Shown: in pieces, positions 9,397 through 20,919 of the stretch
Position numbering within the stretch: position 1 is the stretch's first letter
How the letters are laid out: every line of letters starts with the position of its first letter
NCBI GenBank assembly: GCA_006226495.1
Contig: SBGU01000008.1
Span: forward strand, 1-64,000
Direction: 5' to 3'
Length of the DNA stretch: 64,000 nt
Source: Alphaproteobacteria bacterium
GTDB taxonomy: Bacteria; Pseudomonadota; Alphaproteobacteria; Sphingomonadales; Kordiimonadaceae
Notes under the pieces: model-generated
Databases searched by the model: none
What the model was told of the DNA's origin: nothing
Seen by the model: only the letters and a program-made list of their open reading frames with translations
Translations under genes and position numbers: made by a program

Positions 9397-9547
9397 CCAA
9401 GGGGTGTTCGTCGGGGTGTCCCCTGCGAACGCGGCGGAACATAGGAGTATCGTTCCGGTGGGTCAAGCAAAAGTATCAGCGAAAATGAATTTTTTCTGAC
9501 GGTTCCCCCGCTTGCCCTTGAAACACAAGGGGTTTAGGCTGTTTTGC

Positions 9548-11032
9548 ATGGGAAGAATTGCCGTTTTTCTGCTCGTTTTCGGGCTTCATTTTGCGGTGCC
9601 GGACACAATTCGTGCCGAAGCACCGGTGCCTGACTGTTTGCCAGCCAGCATAATCGAGGCGGCCCCCGGGGCGGCCACATGCCGGTGGCTGGGCCACGGT
9701 CGCCTGATCCATTTTGCCAGGCCTGCCCTGCCCGCGCGTGACGGCAGGCCGCTCCTTTTCCTGGTCGGGGGCCCGGGCGCCTATGCGGCGCCTTCGAAGG
9801 CGCATATCGCCATGCTTGCCGACCGGTTGGGCCGCACGGTGATTCTGCCGGATATTTTTGGCAGCGATACCAGCGACGAATCATTGCAGCGTGCCCTCAG
9901 ATGCCGGCTGCGGGGCAAATCGTCCGGCCCGGGGGGATTCGCAGAGACGGCCCATGACGCCGAGATCGTGTCGCGGGACCTGGAAGCCGAACTGCTGCAT
10001 GCCTGTCTGTTGCAGCTTGACCTGACACCGGCGCTCAGGGGCGCGATGTCAACCGGCCATACGGCTGCAGAGCTGAAGGCCATGCGACAGATGTTTGCCA
10101 TTGCCGGTTGGGACCTGTTGGCCGAATCGTATGGTGGTCGGCTCGCGCTGGCGCTTGCGGCAGTGGACGGAGATGCAATCGGCAAAATCATACTTGATTC
10201 CCCCGAAACGCCCTGGAACGACGGGTTTTTCCGGACCGGCGAGAATTTTGCCGCGGCGCTGGTCCAGCTCAGTGACTTGTGCCGTGCCAACAGCAAGTGC
10301 CCTGCCCGCAAACTGCGGCTCGAGGAAGTATTGCCTGCGCGCATTGCCAAGTATGCGGCGGACGACCAGCAGGCTGTGGGGGTGCGTAACGGCCGTACAG
10401 GCGCCGTGGAGGCCTATGCCCGGCTCAATCGCGAGCAGATGCTGACCCGTGTCTATATGGCACTGCGCACGCCCTCAGGCGCGGCGCATCTGCCTTTTGT
10501 ATCGCTGGCCTACAGTGACAGCGACCTGCAACGGCGGTTCCTGCCGTTCCTGAGCGGGCTCCTGGACGGTGGTGATGACCTGAGTTTCAGTCTGTATCAC
10601 AGCGTGCGTTGCACTGAATTGCCGCTGGGGCGCTGGTATGCGGCCCTTGAAGCCGAAAAGCAGCGCTATCCGAACCTTGCCCCGTTCCTCGATTATCTTG
10701 GCTGGCGGCAGAGCTATGTCTGCAATGCTCTCGGCATTGTTTCGCCGGATGCCATTGCGGTGCCACAGCGCCCCGATTTGCCGATCCTGGTCCTGAGCGG
10801 AGAACTGGACCCGGTTACACCGCCCGATGTTGTCGCCGGAGCCTTCAGCCCAATGCCCGTCGGTACACAACAGCTACGTTACGCGGCCACCGGCCATATC
10901 GTCCACCGGCAACGCCCGTGCGCGATTGATGATATTGCGGCGTTTCTTGCGGATGGCCCTGCGGCTGTGGAAACCACATGCAGCAAGGCGGACCTGAAGA
11001 TCAGTTTCTTCGTCCCCGTGACCATTCGCTAA
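9548..11032 (+). CDS. Exported alpha/beta hydrolase, S33 aminopeptidase-like
   Basis: A protein of 494 residues starting at the ATG before GRIAVFLLVFGL, which gives a clean signal peptide; a longer TTG start is possible but lengthens the N-terminus without benefit. The oxyanion motif GGPG (74-77), the nucleophile motif ESYGG (Ser194), the Asp in SGELDPVTPP and the His in ATGHIV form the catalytic set of the TAP/S33 branch. Such proteins release N-terminal amino acids or peptides, or act on other small substrates. The gene stands alone, convergent with tgt and separated from its stop by one base. The specific substrate is unknown. Confidence 0.82.
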   Translation: MGRIAVFLLVFGLHFAVPDTIRAEAPVPDCLPASIIEAAPGAATCRWLGHGRLIHFARPALPARDGRPLLFLVGGPGAYAAPSKAHIAMLADRLGRTVILPDIFGSDTSDESLQRALRCRLRGKSSGPGGFAETAHDAEIVSRDLEAELLHACLLQLDLTPALRGAMSTGHTAAELKAMRQMFAIAGWDLLAESYGGRLALALAAVDGDAIGKIILDSPETPWNDGFFRTGENFAAALVQLSDLCRANSKCPARKLRLEEVLPARIAKYAADDQQAVGVRNGRTGAVEAYARLNREQMLTRVYMALRTPSGAAHLPFVSLAYSDSDLQRRFLPFLSGLLDGGDDLSFSLYHSVRCTELPLGRWYAALEAEKQRYPNLAPFLDYLGWRQSYVCNALGIVSPDAIAVPQRPDLPILVLSGELDPVTPPDVVAGAFSPMPVGTQQLRYAATGHIVHRQRPCAIDDIAAFLADGPAAVETTCSKADLKISFFVPVTIR

Positions 11033-11033
11033 C

Positions 11034-12179
<1,146 letters not shown>

Positions 12180-13214
12180 TTAGGCCTTTTTGGGGAACAG
12201 CAGGCTGCTGTCGCCATAGGAATAGAAACGGTAATTTTCGCGGATCGCCAGATCATAGGCAGCCTGCATGCGCTCAAGCCCGGCAAAAGCCGAGACCAGC
12301 ATGAACAGGGTCGATTTGGGCAGGTGGAAATTGGTCATCAGGATATCCACTGCGCGGAACCTGTAGCCCGGCGTGATGAAAATATCGGTATCGCCCACAA
12401 AGGGCTGGATGATGCCGTTTTCGTCTGCCGCGCTCTCAAGAAGGCGCAGGGACGTGGTGCCGACGGCGACAATACGGCCGCCACGGGCACGGGCAGCGTT
12501 CAGTTCGGCGGCGATCTGGGGCGAAACCTCGCCCCATTCGCTGTGCATCTTGTGGTCGCGTGTGTCCTCGGCCTTCACCGGCAGGAATGTGCCGGCCCCC
12601 ACATGCAGGGTGACTGCGCGGCGTTTTACGCCCTTGGCATCAAGGCTTTGAAGCAGCCGGTCCGTGAAATGCAGGCCGGCGGTGGGCGCGGCCACGGCGC
12701 CGTCATGCTTGGCGAACACTGTCTGGTAATCCGACAGGTCGGTTTCGTCGACGCCACGCTGCGACGCGATATAGGGTGGCAGCGGCATTACACCATGGGT
12801 TTCAAGCGCGAGGGTCATCTCTGCGCCCGGCACCCGGAAATCGAGGGTGCGCTCACCTTCGTCGCCCAGGCCGATCACCTCGGCCGCAAGCCCGTCAAAG
12901 TCCAGAATGTCGCCGATGCGACACTTGCGCGCCGGTTTGGCAAACACGCGCCACACAGTTTCGCTTTCGCGCTTGTGCAGGGTCACTTCGATTTTTGCTT
13001 CGCCCCGGCGGCCGGTCAGGCGGCCCGGGATTACCCGCGTGTCGTTGAACACCAGAATGTCGTCAGGGCCAAGATAGCTTGCGAGATCAAGCACACCCTT
13101 GTGCTCGAACGCATCAGGGCCAACAACAAGCATACGGGCCGCATCCCGCGGGCGGGCGGGGCGCAGGGCAATATGGTCCTTCGGCAGGACAAAATCGAAC
13201 AGGTTCACATCCAT
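12180..13214 (-). CDS. queA: S-adenosylmethionine:tRNA ribosyltransferase-isomerase
   Basis: Converts preQ1-34 in tRNA to epoxyqueuosine using the ribosyl part of SAM. The 344-residue protein begins [11 protein letters not shown], the family's usual N-terminus; an in-frame extension of 25 codons is not supported. Characteristic blocks are [32 protein letters not shown] and [10 protein letters not shown]. Its stop lies 3 nt from the tgt start. Confidence 0.97.
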   Translation of the reverse strand: MDVNLFDFVLPKDHIALRPARPRDAARMLVVGPDAFEHKGVLDLASYLGPDDILVFNDTRVIPGRLTGRRGEAKIEVTLHKRESETVWRVFAKPARKCRIGDILDFDGLAAEVIGLGDEGERTLDFRVPGAEMTLALETHGVMPLPPYIASQRGVDETDLSDYQTVFAKHDGAVAAPTAGLHFTDRLLQSLDAKGVKRRAVTLHVGAGTFLPVKAEDTRDHKMHSEWGEVSPQIAAELNAARARGGRIVAVGTTSLRLLESAADENGIIQPFVGDTDIFITPGYRFRAVDILMTNFHLPKSTLFMLVSAFAGLERMQAAYDLAIRENYRFYSYGDSSLLFPKKA

Positions 13215-13255
13215 GGAGCGGGCTTTTAGCTGAACTCGGATGCCAGAACAAGCAA

Positions 13256-13279
13256 AAGGGCGCCGACATGGGCGCCCTT
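13256..13279 (-). terminator. Terminator after the exported cyclophilin gene
   Basis: A perfect 9-bp stem (13256-13264 with 13271-13279) and a 6-nt loop are followed on the minus strand by TTTTGCTTG. It lies 25 nt beyond the peptidyl-prolyl isomerase stop and upstream of queA. Confidence 0.7.
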
Positions 13280-13303
13280 CCGTCATCACCGATTTGGCCG
13301 GTG

Positions 13304-13837
13304 TCAGTCCTTTACGTCAGCCGCGACGCGCATATGCACGATCTTGGACGGGTTCCGTGGCGGCTCACCACGTTCGATTTCGTCCACAAACTCCATACCG
13401 CCAACCACACGGCCCCATACGGTATAATCACCGTCAAGAAACGCCGCGCGGGTGAAACAGATGAAAAACTGGCTGTCTGCGCTGTTGGGATCGGTCGCGC
13501 GCGCCATGGATACGGTGCCGCGCACGTGCGGCAGGTTGCTGAATTCGGCTTTGATATACTGTCCGGAACCACCCATGCCGGTACCGGTCGGATCGCCGCC
13601 CTGGGCCATGAAGCCTTCGATCACCCGGTGGAAGATCGTGCCGTCGTAAAAGCCCTGGCGCGCCAGTTCCTTGATGCGGGCAACATGGTTCGGTGCCACG
13701 TCCGGGCGCATGGCAATAACCACACGACCGCCTTCAAGGTCCAAATACAGGGTGTTTTCGAGATCCAGTTCCTGGGCAGCCACTTGTTCGCTCATCAGAC
13801 CCACCATCATTGCGATTAACAGAAGAATTCGTTTCAT
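13304..13837 (-). CDS. Exported peptidyl-prolyl cis-trans isomerase (cyclophilin)
   Basis: A 177-residue cyclophilin with an N-terminal signal peptide ([13 protein letters not shown], cleavage near VAA-Q). The fold signatures [19 protein letters not shown] (including the catalytic Arg) and SADSQFFI are intact, as is the region around [11 protein letters not shown]. It catalyses prolyl isomerisation and probably aids periplasmic protein folding. Its start lies 4 nt after the coaD stop, and the hairpin at 13256-13279 ends the unit. Confidence 0.93.
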   Translation of the reverse strand: MKRILLLIAMMVGLMSEQVAAQELDLENTLYLDLEGGRVVIAMRPDVAPNHVARIKELARQGFYDGTIFHRVIEGFMAQGGDPTGTGMGGSGQYIKAEFSNLPHVRGTVSMARATDPNSADSQFFICFTRAAFLDGDYTVWGRVVGGMEFVDEIERGEPPRNPSKIVHMRVAADVKD

Positions 13838-13841
13838 TTTT

Positions 13842-14375
13842 TTACTCGCCTGAGAAGTCACCGCGGATCGGCTGTTCAGCCACACGCGCGACCACGGCCT
13901 TGGCGACATGATCCGGCACAAACGCCTCTATACGGCCACCATAGCGCGCCACTTCCTTCACAAGGCGCGACGCGATGGTCTGGTATTTGGGATCGGCCAT
14001 CAGGAACACCGTCTCGATCGACGGGTTGATCTGATAGTTCATGCCGGTCATCTGGAATTCATATTCAAAGTCGGCTACGGCGCGCAGGCCCCGAATGATG
14101 ATGCTGGCGCCAACACGTTCGGCAAAATGCATCAACAGTTCATCGAACTGCACCACTTCAAACGTCACGCCGGAGCTTTCAGCCAGCGGACGGGTTTCGC
14201 GGTCGACCATGGCCACACGTTCCTCAAGCGTGAACATCGGGTTCTTGCTCGGGTTGGTCGCAACACCGATGACCAGCTTGTCAACAAGCCGCAGGCCGCG
14301 TTTGATAATGTCGATATGGCCGTTCGTGATCGGGTCGAAAGTGCCCGGATAAAGGCCAACACGTTGTTTGCTCAA
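13842..14375 (-). CDS. coaD: Pantetheine-phosphate adenylyltransferase
   Basis: Fourth step of coenzyme A synthesis: 4'-phosphopantetheine plus ATP gives dephospho-CoA. The protein has 177 residues; related enzymes are about 160. The nucleotidyltransferase motif TxGH is in PGTFDPITNGHIDII. RGLRAVADFEYE and SRLVKEVA are the usual CoaD blocks. It is transcribed with the cyclophilin gene and is divergent from the LysE gene. Confidence 0.96.
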   Translation of the reverse strand: MSKQRVGLYPGTFDPITNGHIDIIKRGLRLVDKLVIGVATNPSKNPMFTLEERVAMVDRETRPLAESSGVTFEVVQFDELLMHFAERVGASIIIRGLRAVADFEYEFQMTGMNYQINPSIETVFLMADPKYQTIASRLVKEVARYGGRIEAFVPDHVAKAVVARVAEQPIRGDFSGE

Positions 14376-14494
14376 TGGCTTCCCCTACAAGAAAACTTGC
14401 ATTCCCTCGGTTCCGCAGCAACATTCCCGAATATGGGACAAAAAACAAGGGTCATGTGCCCTGCCCGACCGATTTATCATGCGAGGAAACCCGG

Positions 14495-15133
14495 ATGCCA
14501 CTGCCTGTCGACGCGTTTCTATACTGGCTTTTTGTGGGCGCAACCACGCTTTTGGTGCTGACACCGGGGCCGGTTGTCAGCCTGATCATCGCGGAAACCC
14601 TGACGGAAAGCCCAAAACATGGCCTTGCGGTCGTGGCTGGCGCCGCAACCATGTCGGCCATCATGCTGGCCGTCTATCTTGCCGGCTTTTCAGCCATTGT
14701 CGGACTGTTGTCCGATACGGTGATGCAGGTGGTGCGCTATGTGGGCGCGGCATATCTTGTTTATATGGCGGTGCGAAACTTCATGAAAAAGCCGGCAGCG
14801 CCTGCTGCGGACGGCAGCTTGCCGTTGGCCCGCACGCCCTGGATGGCGTTCCGCACCTCGCTCGCGATTGCGGCAACCAACCCCAAGGCGATCCTGTTTT
14901 TCGCGGCCTTTTTCCCGCAGTTCATCTCGAAGGACCTGCCCGTCAACCCGCAGCTTGTGACCCTTGCCGTGACGTTTGCCATTCTGGCGCCGGTTCTGGA
15001 TGCGCTGTGGGTGCTGGCGGCAAGCCGTGCGCGCAAATTCCTCGAGAACCGCGGTTCTACGCAGCTTATCAGCCGTATTTCGGGGTCGGTGCTGGCATTT
15101 GCGGCGATTGGCCTCTTACTTCTCAATAAATAG
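14495..15133 (+). CDS. LysE/RhtB family amino-acid exporter
   Basis: A 212-residue inner-membrane protein with about six hydrophobic segments. The signature TPGPVVSLIIAE sits after the first helix, and NPKAILFFAAFFPQF is the second family block. The start follows a GAGGAAA ribosome-binding site; in-frame codons upstream are unrelated to the family. Members export amino acids or homoserine-type metabolites, and the substrate cannot be told here. It is convergent with gyrA and shares a hairpin terminator with it. Confidence 0.92.
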   Translation: MPLPVDAFLYWLFVGATTLLVLTPGPVVSLIIAETLTESPKHGLAVVAGAATMSAIMLAVYLAGFSAIVGLLSDTVMQVVRYVGAAYLVYMAVRNFMKKPAAPAADGSLPLARTPWMAFRTSLAIAATNPKAILFFAAFFPQFISKDLPVNPQLVTLAVTFAILAPVLDALWVLAASRARKFLENRGSTQLISRISGSVLAFAAIGLLLLNK

Positions 15134-15165
15134 AAAACGCCCATCCTTCACATGAAGAATGGGCG
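15134..15165 (-). terminator. Terminator of gyrA
   Basis: Stem arms 15138-15149 and 15154-15165 pair over 11 bp with one C/A mismatch and an ACAT loop. On the minus strand it is followed by TTTTCTA. It may also stop the converging LysE transcript, but the plus-strand T-tract is weak. Confidence 0.7.
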
Positions 15166-15188
15166 CTTATCTATTGAATAGTCCGTAA

Positions 15189-17948
15189 TTATTCCGCTTG
15201 CGGTTCGCCCGGTTCCGAGGCAGGCGCATCGGCTGCAGCCTCACCACCATCTGCAACAATACCGTCTTCGAGTTCGTCACCTTCCTCGTCGTCAGTGTCC
15301 TGCAGCTTGGCCACGGAAACGATATGCTCGTCTTCAGCCACCTTGAACAGGGTCACACCCTTGGTGCTGCGCGACGCAATACGCACATCATGCACCGGCG
15401 TGCGGATCAGCTTGCCCTGATCGGTGACCATCATGATCTGCTCGTCCGGCGTGATCGGGAACAGCGCAATCACCGCACCGATCTGTTCACGCAGCCGATC
15501 GTCCGACGGGCCGTTCCAGATACCCTGCCCGCCCCGGTTGGTCAGGCGGTATTCGTGGCTCGAGGTCCGTTTGCCAAAACCACCGTCTGTGACGGTCAGC
15601 ACGAACTGCTCCACTTCGGCCAGTTCGGCCATGCGCTCGTCGCTCAGGGTCTTTTCACCGGGTTCGGCTTTCCAGGCCGCGGCTTTCAGGTAGGCGTCGC
15701 GCTCTTCGGTGCTCGCATTGGTGCCGTTGATCACGCACATGGAGACAACTTCGTCACCTTCGCCGAACTTCATGCCGCGCACACCGGTCGAGGTCCGGCC
15801 CGCAAACAGGCGCACATCGGTCGATTTGAAGCGGATGGCACGGCCGCCTTTGGCGGCCATCAGGATGTCGTCATCTTCAGTGCAGACCGCGACACCGATC
15901 AGCTTGTCATCCTCTTCCGCGAAACGAATGGCGATCTTGCCGTTCGACATGACATTCGAGAAGTCGGACAGCTTGTTGCGGCGCACGTTGCCCTTTGCGG
16001 TCGCGAACATCACATTCAGTTCGTCCCAGGTGGTTTCGTCCTCGGGCAGCGGCAGGATGGTCGCAATGGTTTCGTCCTGCTTCAAAGGCAGCAGGTTGAT
16101 GAAAGCGCGGCCCTTCGACTGGGGCGTGCCCAGGGGCAGCTTCCAGACCTTCATCTTGTAGACCTGGCCGAGGTTCGAGAAGAACAGCACCGGTGTGTGG
16201 GTGTCGGCCACAAACACGGTGGAGAGGAAATCCTCGTCCTTGGTCTGCATGCCGGAACGGCCCTTGCCGCCGCGCCGCTGGGCACGGTATGTGCTGAGCG
16301 GCACCCGCTTCACATAACCCGAATGGGTTACGGTCACGACCATGTCTTCGCGGGCGATCAGGTCCTCGTCCTCGAACGCGCCAATGGCATTCATGTCGAT
16401 TTCGGTGCGGCGGTCATTACCGAACTCGTCGCGCACGGCTTCCAGTTCACCGCGCAGTACTTCGTAAAGACGAATGCGCGAGCGCAGGATTTCAAGATAT
16501 TCGCGAATCTTGGCCGCCAGTTCCTCAAGCTCACCGCCGATTTCATCGCGGCCAAGCGCGGTCAGCCGGTGCAGGCGCAGGTCAAGGATTGCCTTCACCT
16601 GAATTTCGGAAAGCTGGCAGGTGCCATCCTCGTTCAATTGGCCGGATTCGTTGATCAGCTCGAGATATGGCAGGATTTCAGCGGCGTCCCACTTGCGCGC
16701 CATCAGGGACTCGCGGGCTTCCGCCGGCGATTTGGCACCACGGATGATGGCTACCACTTCGTCGATGTTCGAAACCGCAATCACCAGGCCGACCATCACA
16801 TGCGCGCGGTCGCGGGCCTTGGCCAGTTCGAACTTGGTGCGGCGGGTGATCACTTCTTCGCGGAAGGTCACGAAGGCCTTCAGGATGTCCTTCAGGCCAA
16901 GCTGTTCGGGTTTGCCGCCATTCAGCGCCAGCATGTTGATGCCGTAACTGGTCTGCACCGGCGTGAAGCGGAACAACTGATTGAGGACCACGTCGGCCAC
17001 CGCGTCGCGCTTCAGTTCGACAACCACGCGCACGCCGTCGCGGTCGCTTTCGTCGCGGATGTCGGAAATGCCTTCAATACGTTTGGTCTGCACACATTCG
17101 GCGATCTTTTCGATCATCGAGGCCTTGTTCACCTGGAATGGCACTTCGGTGATGACAATGGCCCAGCGGTCCTTGCGCACTTCCTCGACATGGGTGCGGC
17201 TGCGGATCGTGATCGAACCCCGGCCGGTCTCGAACGCCTGGCGGATGCCGCCCGCGCCCAGGATAATGCCGCCGGTCGGGAAATCCGGACCCTTGACATA
17301 TTGCATCAGTTCGAGGGTTTCGATGGCCGGATTGTCGATAAGTGCCAACGTGCCGTCGATCACTTCGCGCAGGCTGTGCGGCGGAATGTTCGTTGCCATG
17401 CCCACGGCGATACCGGTGCCGCCGTTGACCAGCAGGTTCGGGAACCGCGCCGGCAGCACAACAGGCTCGTGCTCGCTTTCATCATAGTTCGGCTGGAAAT
17501 TGACCGTGTCCTTGTCGATATCGGCCAGGATGACCGAGGACACCTTGTCCATGCGGGCTTCGGTGTAACGCATGGCGGCCGCGCTGTCGCCGTCCATGGA
17601 GCCGAAGTTGCCCTGGCCGTCAATGAGCGGCGCACGCATGGAGAAATCCTGCGCCATGCGCACCAAGGCGTCATAGATGGCGCTGTCGCCGTGCGGGTGG
17701 TATTTACCCATCACGTCACCGACGATACGGGCGGACTTGCGGAACGGCTTGTTCCATTCATAGCCGTTTTCATGCATCGAATAGAGAATGCGGCGGTGTA
17801 CCGGCTTCAGGCCGTCGCGCACATCCGGCAGCGCCCGCGACACGATTACGCTCATGGCATAATCGAGGTAGGATGCCTTCATCTCATCTTCGATGGTAAT
17901 CGGCTGGATGTCCCGCTCTTCCGGCGTAATGGGTGTATTGTCGCTCAC
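15189..17948 (-). CDS. gyrA: DNA gyrase subunit A
   Basis: A type II topoisomerase subunit that breaks and rejoins DNA to add negative supercoils. The protein has 919 residues and a GTG start. The catalytic Tyr is in AAMRYTEAR. The quinolone-determining region reads [17 protein letters not shown], so both resistance-linked positions keep Ser and Asp, the susceptible type. The GyrA box is QRRGGKG. The C-terminal pinwheel is followed by an acidic Ala/Asp/Glu-rich tail of about 40 residues. The 283-nt upstream gap to the divergent gene is AT-rich near the start and should hold the promoter. Confidence 0.98.
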   Translation of the reverse strand: MSDNTPITPEERDIQPITIEDEMKASYLDYAMSVIVSRALPDVRDGLKPVHRRILYSMHENGYEWNKPFRKSARIVGDVMGKYHPHGDSAIYDALVRMAQDFSMRAPLIDGQGNFGSMDGDSAAAMRYTEARMDKVSSVILADIDKDTVNFQPNYDESEHEPVVLPARFPNLLVNGGTGIAVGMATNIPPHSLREVIDGTLALIDNPAIETLELMQYVKGPDFPTGGIILGAGGIRQAFETGRGSITIRSRTHVEEVRKDRWAIVITEVPFQVNKASMIEKIAECVQTKRIEGISDIRDESDRDGVRVVVELKRDAVADVVLNQLFRFTPVQTSYGINMLALNGGKPEQLGLKDILKAFVTFREEVITRRTKFELAKARDRAHVMVGLVIAVSNIDEVVAIIRGAKSPAEARESLMARKWDAAEILPYLELINESGQLNEDGTCQLSEIQVKAILDLRLHRLTALGRDEIGGELEELAAKIREYLEILRSRIRLYEVLRGELEAVRDEFGNDRRTEIDMNAIGAFEDEDLIAREDMVVTVTHSGYVKRVPLSTYRAQRRGGKGRSGMQTKDEDFLSTVFVADTHTPVLFFSNLGQVYKMKVWKLPLGTPQSKGRAFINLLPLKQDETIATILPLPEDETTWDELNVMFATAKGNVRRNKLSDFSNVMSNGKIAIRFAEEDDKLIGVAVCTEDDDILMAAKGGRAIRFKSTDVRLFAGRTSTGVRGMKFGEGDEVVSMCVINGTNASTEERDAYLKAAAWKAEPGEKTLSDERMAELAEVEQFVLTVTDGGFGKRTSSHEYRLTNRGGQGIWNGPSDDRLREQIGAVIALFPITPDEQIMMVTDQGKLIRTPVHDVRIASRSTKGVTLFKVAEDEHIVSVAKLQDTDDEEGDELEDGIVADGGEAAADAPASEPGEPQAE

Positions 17949-18231
17949 CAGCTTCAGCCCCCTGATTGCCGTGGTTCAATTTTCCACGGACTTAACAGTA
18001 AACATAACGATATATAGCCTACGCATACGGCATCAGCCGCGAAATCTTGTAGGCGGACAGACTTGTCTAACAAGTCCGGGCGGTGTGTGCAAGGTGCATG
18101 AAGGCCCCGCCGGCCCCCATCGGCAAATATGCTGGACCATGGGGGCGCAAGCCGTTAAAACTTCAGCCGGATCACGACATTTATCCCCCGGAAAACGGGG
18201 GCAATATCAGGCCCGAAAGAAAGGCCCCGCC

Positions 18232-19377
18232 ATGTCAGTTCAAGCCCTTCAACAGGAACTGGAGCAATGCCTGCGCCGCAGCGCGGCAGGCGACGCGCTT
18301 TTGCTGGCGCGCCAGCTTGCCGCCTTGAAAGCCCCTGCCCCCTGGATGCAGATCGCAAAAGCCTGCCATGACGCGGGTGATGCCGCCGGCGAAGAAGAAG
18401 CCCTGAACCGGCGGCTGGCGGAACAGCGCGGCGACCTGGGTGCCATTTCCGCGCTTGCGGAACTCAAGCGCCACCAAGGCGACCGGCGCGCCGCCGAGTC
18501 CTTTTACCGGCTGGGCATGAATACCGTTGCGCAAATGCAAAGCCCGCCGGCGCCTGTGGCCGCCTGGGCTGAACGCGCGCAAGCCTATCTGGCTGAAGGC
18601 AGCGCTGCCTATGCCGAGCATATGGCCGGGCATCTTGCGTCGGCTGGCATCCTGATTGCTGATACCAGCCCGCAGATGCAGGAAGCCTTTCGCCTGTTGA
18701 CCGGTCAGGTGACGCTGTATCTTCAACAGCCCAGCATGTTCTTCTACCCGGGCCTGGCGCACCGCGCCTGGTTCGAACGCGAGGAATTCGCTTGGGTGAA
18801 GGATGTTGAAAGCCACACGGGCGCCATCCGGGCCGAACTGGAACAGCTTGTCGCCGGTGCAACACCTGCGTTCGAGCCCTATGTGACCGGCCAACCCGGC
18901 AGGCCGAAACCGAACAACCCGCTTTTGGACGATCCGCGCTGGGGTGCCGCCTATCTGTGGAAAAATGGCGAGCTTCAGCAGGACCTGGCGGCCCATGTGC
19001 CAAGCGCCCTGAAGGCCCTTGAAGCCGCGCCCATGCCCATGGTGCCCGAACGCGCGCCCATGGCCCTGTTCTCGCGCCTGAAACCCGGCACCCACATCAA
19101 ACCCCACCATGGCATGCTGAACACCCGGCTGATCTGCCACCTGCCGCTGATCGTGCCGGAAGGCTGTGCCCTCCGGGTCGGGGCCGAGACACGGGCCTGG
19201 CAGGCGGGTGAACTGCTGATCTTTGACGACAGTATCGAACACGAGGCCTGGAACCGGGGCAGCGCCGACCGCACGGTGCTGCTGTTCGAAATCTGGCGCC
19301 CGGAAATTCCGCTTGAAGACCGGCTGGTGCTCACCACCCTGTTTGGCGCCATCAGCAAGTTTGGCGAGAATGCCTGA
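18232..19377 (+). CDS. TPR-like plus aspartyl/asparaginyl beta-hydroxylase domain protein
   Basis: A 381-residue protein. Residues 1-160 are helical and Ala-rich, with TPR-like repeats. The C-terminal 190 residues are an Asp/Asn beta-hydroxylase (2-oxoglutarate, Fe(II)) domain. Iron-binding His lie in IKPHHG (292/293) and SIEHEAWN (337). As in AspH, no acidic iron ligand is evident. The Arg in NTRLICHLPL is typical of the family. It has no signal peptide, so it acts in the cytosol. The start was chosen at the ATG after GAAAGAAAGG; the longer upstream frame overlaps the gyrA start. The protein substrate is unknown, and the TPR half may supply it. Confidence 0.85.
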   Translation: MSVQALQQELEQCLRRSAAGDALLLARQLAALKAPAPWMQIAKACHDAGDAAGEEEALNRRLAEQRGDLGAISALAELKRHQGDRRAAESFYRLGMNTVAQMQSPPAPVAAWAERAQAYLAEGSAAYAEHMAGHLASAGILIADTSPQMQEAFRLLTGQVTLYLQQPSMFFYPGLAHRAWFEREEFAWVKDVESHTGAIRAELEQLVAGATPAFEPYVTGQPGRPKPNNPLLDDPRWGAAYLWKNGELQQDLAAHVPSALKALEAAPMPMVPERAPMALFSRLKPGTHIKPHHGMLNTRLICHLPLIVPEGCALRVGAETRAWQAGELLIFDDSIEHEAWNRGSADRTVLLFEIWRPEIPLEDRLVLTTLFGAISKFGENA

Positions 19378-19480
19378 GCGCCGGTTTGCCGGCCTTTATG
19401 GGGCCGGGCTCAATAATGCTGGACGGCTGGCAAGCAAGCCGTTAAAACACCGGCCAGTTTGACGCATTTCCATGGTCCCC

Positions 19481-19570
19481 GGGCAGGTGGCAGAGTGGTT
19501 GAATGCACCGGTCTTGAAAACCGGCGAGGGTGCAAGCCCTTCGTGGGTTCGAATCCCACCCTGCCCGCCA
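19481..19570 (+). tRNA. tRNA-Ser (anticodon TGA)
   Basis: A 90-nt class II tRNA. The acceptor stem GGGCAGG/CCTGCCC is perfect. The anticodon loop reads CTTGAAA (TGA), a long variable arm is formed around GAGGGTGCAAGCCCTTC, and the T-arm has GGTTCGAATCC. The discriminator base is G and CCA is encoded. Confidence 0.97.
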
Positions 19571-19610
19571 TCCTTACGTTCAGGGGCTGCCGCAACAGCT
19601 CCTTTTCCGC

Positions 19611-20696
19611 TTACGGATTTTCCTTCAGGAATTCAGCCAGCTTGTCCTTCCAGAACTCCGGGTAGGTGTGCGTGCCGTGTCCGCGTGTCTTTTCGCTGGC
19701 CGGGATCAGCACAAAACGTGCGTTTGGCATGCGTTTCGCCAGTTCTTCGGGCTGCCCGAGGCCCGGGGGGTTGATGAAATCGTCCGCCGAATTGATCCAC
19801 AGGACCGGCACGGTGATTTCGGCAAGCCTGGGTGCCGGGTTATAGTCCCGCGAGGCATCGAACTGATAGATGGTGTCATTGGGGTCGCGCGGCGCACCCA
19901 GGAACCTTTCCGCGTACTGACGCACCACGTCGGTCGCCTGCGCGCGCGTCGGGGCTTCTTCCTGCATGCGGTAGGGGTTCACACCGGCAAGCAGAAGCGT
20001 ATAGGCCGCAATGCGTTCCCCCGACTTGAGCGCCCCGGCATCCTTGTAGTTACCGCCGTCGTAAGCCGGATCTTTCTCGAAGCCGTCGATCACCATTTGC
20101 CGGAACGCACGGTTGCGGCCCGCGATTTCGATCACGTTGCACGCGAGCGGTACAAGGCGCTTGGCGAAGCCGGGATATTTCGGCCCCCAGACAAAACTGT
20201 GCATGCAGCCCATTGAGGTGCCCAGGATCATTTCAAGGCCCTGCACATTCAGGCCTTCGGTCAGCATGCGGTATTGTGCGTCGACCATGTCGTCATAATT
20301 GTAGCGCGGGAAAGCGGTGCGCAGGCCATCGCTGGGTTTCGAGCTGTCGCCGTGCCCAAGATTGTCAGGTGAAATGATATAGTAGCGTTCAAGGTCTAGC
20401 AGTTGGCCTGGTCCGAACAGAACATCGCCAAACGCGGGGCGCAACAATGACGTGCCATTGCCGCCGGTGCCATGCAGCAGCATAACGGCATTCACAATGT
20501 GCCCGTCAGCATCGCGCATTGGCGTTCCAAGTGTGTAGGCCACCATCTTGACCGCCGGCAGTGTTTCACCGGAGTGGAAGCTGAAATCGGTGAGCTCGAT
20601 TTCGTGTTTCTCGGCCGCCGCGGCCCAGTCGGTGGCACCTGACGGGTGCGCGGCAATCATCGCAAGCACCAGGGTGATAAAACAAGCTAATCGCAT
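19611..20696 (-). CDS. Exported alpha/beta hydrolase of the homoserine-acetyltransferase (MetX) fold
   Basis: A 361-residue protein with a signal peptide (cleavage near SGA-T, residue 21). The nucleophile elbow is GTSMGC, the same GxSMG type as MetX; ISPDNLGHGDSSKPSDG and INSADDFINPPG (acid residue) match that branch; the final His lies in TRGHGTHTYPEFW. Being exported makes a MetX role in methionine synthesis unlikely, so I treat it as a periplasmic esterase/hydrolase of unknown substrate. It ends 41 nt from tRNA-Ser on the opposite strand. Confidence 0.85.
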   Translation of the reverse strand: MRLACFITLVLAMIAAHPSGATDWAAAAEKHEIELTDFSFHSGETLPAVKMVAYTLGTPMRDADGHIVNAVMLLHGTGGNGTSLLRPAFGDVLFGPGQLLDLERYYIISPDNLGHGDSSKPSDGLRTAFPRYNYDDMVDAQYRMLTEGLNVQGLEMILGTSMGCMHSFVWGPKYPGFAKRLVPLACNVIEIAGRNRAFRQMVIDGFEKDPAYDGGNYKDAGALKSGERIAAYTLLLAGVNPYRMQEEAPTRAQATDVVRQYAERFLGAPRDPNDTIYQFDASRDYNPAPRLAEITVPVLWINSADDFINPPGLGQPEELAKRMPNARFVLIPASEKTRGHGTHTYPEFWKDKLAEFLKENP

Positions 20697-20919
20697 GACC
20701 GGTCTCCCTTTTTTGCCATGCTGGTCGATCCCGCGCCGGCGGTCAACCTGTTCCGGGTGCGCCCGGCGCCCGCTTGCCTGTAAACCTGCGCAGATTTAGC
20801 GGTCAGATTGCATGTGGATACTGGTCAAAAGCGGGGTGATGTGTAAGATGCCGGACCGTTGGCCATGCGCGGCGCAAGCAGGACAGGCGCACATGGGCCA
20901 GTTTGGAGATATATCTATC

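Noticed and set aside
15198-18017. A 939-codon open frame antisense to gyrA, and similar long frames antisense to aspS (61771-63960), metG and others
   Set aside because: They mirror real genes in GC-rich DNA, have His/Arg-rich compositions with no recognisable domains, and lack ribosome-binding sites.
19378-19410. GCCGG/CCGGC hairpin after the TPR-hydroxylase gene
   Set aside because: A 5-bp stem with a weak T-stretch is not enough to call a terminator.
19611-20696. Assignment as homoserine O-acetyltransferase (metX)
   Set aside because: The nucleophile elbow is MetX-like, but a signal peptide sends the protein out of the cytosol, where methionine synthesis takes place.
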